Positions 5,961 through 7,203 of a stretch of DNA of 7,203 bases are shown one piece after another. Below the pieces are notes generated by a model. That model made no database searches and was not told the DNA's origin. It saw only the letters and a program-made list of their open reading frames with translations. Within the stretch, counting starts at the first letter, position 1; each line of letters begins with the position of its first letter. Made by a program: the position numbers and the translations under genes. Source of the DNA: an uncultured Eubacteriales bacterium (GTDB lineage: Bacteria > Bacillota > Clostridia > Peptostreptococcales > Anaerovoracaceae); assembly GCA_902793875.1 (NCBI GenBank), contig CADBFL010000152.1, forward strand, positions 1 to 7,203, written 5' to 3'.

Positions 5961-6004
5961 TTTCTGCACGGTAATTTTTGCGCGGCCTGCAGGCGCCGGT
6001 GCTG

Positions 6005-6033
6005 TTGAAAGCCACTTTCCTTTGATGTAGAAT
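6005..6033 (+). promoter_or_regulatory. Promoter of serA
   Basis: TTGAAA (6005-6010) and TAGAAT (6028-6033) are 17 bases apart, each matching five of six consensus bases. A start near 6040 would leave a leader of about 82 bases before ATG 6122. Confidence 0.75.
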
Positions 6034-6044
6034 GTAGTCGTCAA

Positions 6045-6068
6045 GCGTCGCGTCAGCATCCGCGGCGT
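6045..6068 (+). other. Hairpin near the predicted 5' end of the serA mRNA
   Basis: GCGTCGCG (6045-6052) and CGCGGCGT (6061-6068) pair over eight positions, including two G.U pairs, with an eight-base loop. It lies about five bases after the predicted start. The leader after it is a T-rich, probably unstructured stretch up to GGAGG (6112-6116). I see no T-box or riboswitch signature in this short leader. Confidence 0.45.
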
Positions 6069-6121
6069 GCCTGAACAGACAATTATTTTTCTTATCTTTT
6101 TACTTTAATACGGAGGACGAA

Positions 6122-7203
6122 ATGGATAAGTATTTCATCGGTACACTCAACAACATCTCCCAGAAGGGGCTCTGCAGGCTCACTGACAAGTATGAGATCA
6201 CAGAGGACGTCGATAAGGCCAACGGCATCATCGTAAGATCATTCAAGATGCACGACATGGACTTCTCGGACAACCTCCTGGCTATCGGAAGAGCCGGCGC
6301 GGGCGTCAACAACATCCCGCTCGACAAGTGCTCTGAAAAGGGGATCGTAGTATTCAACGCTCCTGGAGCCAACTCCAACGCAGTCAAGGAGCTCGCCGTT
6401 GCAGGCATGATCATGGGCGCCCGCAACATGTATGAGGGGATCGCATGGGGACAGACTCTCTCCGGCGACGTAGCTGCAGATGTCGAAAAAGGCAAGAAGC
6501 AGTTCGCAGGCACAGAGATCGCAGGCAAGACTCTCGGCGTCATCGGACTCGGAGCCATCGGAGCCAAGATCGCGAACGCCGCTGAGGCTCTGGGCATGAA
6601 CGTGGTCGGATACGAAGCATTCAGTCCGCATCCATGCCTGACAGCTAAAGTGGATCTCAAGGACAGCGTCGAAGAGATGGTGCCTGAGTGTGACTTCATC
6701 ACTATACACGTTCCTTCCCTGCCGACGACAAAGGGCATGGTCAACAAGGACCTCATCGCAAAGATGAAGGACGGCGTGATCTTCATGAACTACGCAAGAC
6801 CTGACCTCATCGTGGTAGACGATGTCATCGAGGCTCTCGAGTCCGGCAAGATGAGAAAGTACATGACAGACCTTCTCGAGCCTGAGTACATCGGCAAGAA
6901 GGGCATCGTAGCAACACCGCATCTCGGCGCTTCCACGGCAGAGGCAGAAGAGAACTGCGCTATCATGGCCACAGATCAGCTCATGGACTACCTCGACTTC
7001 GGAAACATCGTGAATTCCGTCAACTTCCCGAGAGTCACTCTTGAGAACCTCGGCGACGAAAGACACTGCTTCCTTGTCAAGTGCGACAAGACAGCCGAAG
7101 AGGTCGAGGCAAAGATGAAAGAGTACTACGGCAGCGCTCTCAAGGGCTTCGCAGGAGCCAAGAACAGAGCAAACGACTACGGCTACTTCATCGCCGATGT
7201 TAC
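6122..7203 (+). CDS. serA: D-3-phosphoglycerate dehydrogenase, N-terminal 360 residues (3' end beyond window)
   Basis: SerA oxidises 3-phosphoglycerate to 3-phosphohydroxypyruvate with NAD, the first and usually controlling step of serine synthesis. The frame is open from ATG 6122 to the right edge. GGAGG (6112-6116) lies five bases upstream. The fold is that of D-isomer-specific 2-hydroxyacid dehydrogenases: an N-terminal substrate domain with GRAGAGVNNI (56-65), the NAD-binding GLGAIG (142-147), an acidic residue at the end of the second strand (E165 of GYEAF), and the catalytic triad Arg226 (NYARPD), Glu255 (LLEPE) and His267 (TPHLGAST). After residue 300 a C-terminal region begins that may be an ACT-like regulatory domain, but it is cut off. 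The divergent neighbour serC uses the product of this enzyme, which supports SerA over other hydroxyacid dehydrogenases. Confidence 0.93.
   Translation, partial: MDKYFIGTLNNISQKGLCRLTDKYEITEDVDKANGIIVRSFKMHDMDFSDNLLAIGRAGAGVNNIPLDKCSEKGIVVFNAPGANSNAVKELAVAGMIMGARNMYEGIAWGQTLSGDVAADVEKGKKQFAGTEIAGKTLGVIGLGAIGAKIANAAEALGMNVVGYEAFSPHPCLTAKVDLKDSVEEMVPECDFITIHVPSLPTTKGMVNKDLIAKMKDGVIFMNYARPDLIVVDDVIEALESGKMRKYMTDLLEPEYIGKKGIVATPHLGASTAEAEENCAIMATDQLMDYLDFGNIVNSVNFPRVTLENLGDERHCFLVKCDKTAEEVEAKMKEYYGSALKGFAGAKNRANDYGYFIADV

Noticed and set aside
5985..5994. Palindrome GCCTGCAGGC upstream of the serA -35 box
   Set aside because: It is short and G+C-rich, in a stretch that contains other overlapping palindromes such as GGCGCC; there is nothing to set it above chance.
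6788..6817. SerA has ARPD where many family members have ARGG
   Set aside because: The 2-hydroxyacid dehydrogenase signature allows Pro at this place, and the catalytic Arg, Glu and His are all present.
6100..7066. Minus-strand open frames opposite serA
   Set aside because: They are shadows of serA, with atypical Ser/Val/His-rich compositions and no family resemblance.

Overview
The window looks like chromosomal DNA of a Gram-positive anaerobe of the Clostridia, perhaps near the Anaerovoracaceae / Family XIII group. The pointers are a DUF1292 protein, strong GGAGG-type ribosome binding sites, bacillota-style promoters, and a PBP5-like protein with a transmembrane tail. This placement is an inference from gene content; no 16S or marker comparison was possible.

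Layout. Bases 1-275 (minus) hold the N-terminal part of a secreted, probably surface, protein that runs off the left edge. Bases 276-603 are non-coding. They hold a possible promoter for that gene, two nested inverted repeats of unknown role (426-477 and 479-527, the second ending in a T-run on the plus strand), and the terminator of a tRNA operon. Bases 604-831 (minus) are a compact tRNA-Leu(CAG)/tRNA-Ala(GGC) operon with promoter, 5' hairpin and terminator. Bases 841-1128 (minus) encode a small acidic DUF1292 protein with its own promoter overlapping the end of uvrC.

Bases 1180-5815 (minus) form an apparent operon, serC -> PBP5-like protein -> uvrC, driven by a good promoter at 5895-5923. 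serC (phosphoserine aminotransferase) is intact. The PBP5-like protein keeps the S11 peptidase fold signature but lacks the residues expected in all three active-site motifs (SITL for SxxK, GGD for SxN, KGM for KTG), so it is probably a pseudoenzyme. uvrC is broken: close to 2757 the reading frame changes and about 34 family-conserved residues are missing from the end of the GIY-YIG nuclease domain. Everything downstream, including the Fe-S cysteines and the DDH nuclease residues, is preserved.

Bases 5816-6121 are a divergent control region between serC and serA. It has one good promoter each way, hairpins at both predicted transcript starts, a palindrome touching the serC ribosome binding site, and three GAGTCA/TGACT half-sites. 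serA (6122 onward, plus) encodes D-3-phosphoglycerate dehydrogenase and is cut by the right edge. SerA and SerC catalyse consecutive steps of serine synthesis, so the divergent pair is a functional unit.

I see no mobile element, CRISPR array or defence system. The points most worth a second look are the motif-less S11 protein, the uvrC lesion, and the orphan structured segment at 426-527.
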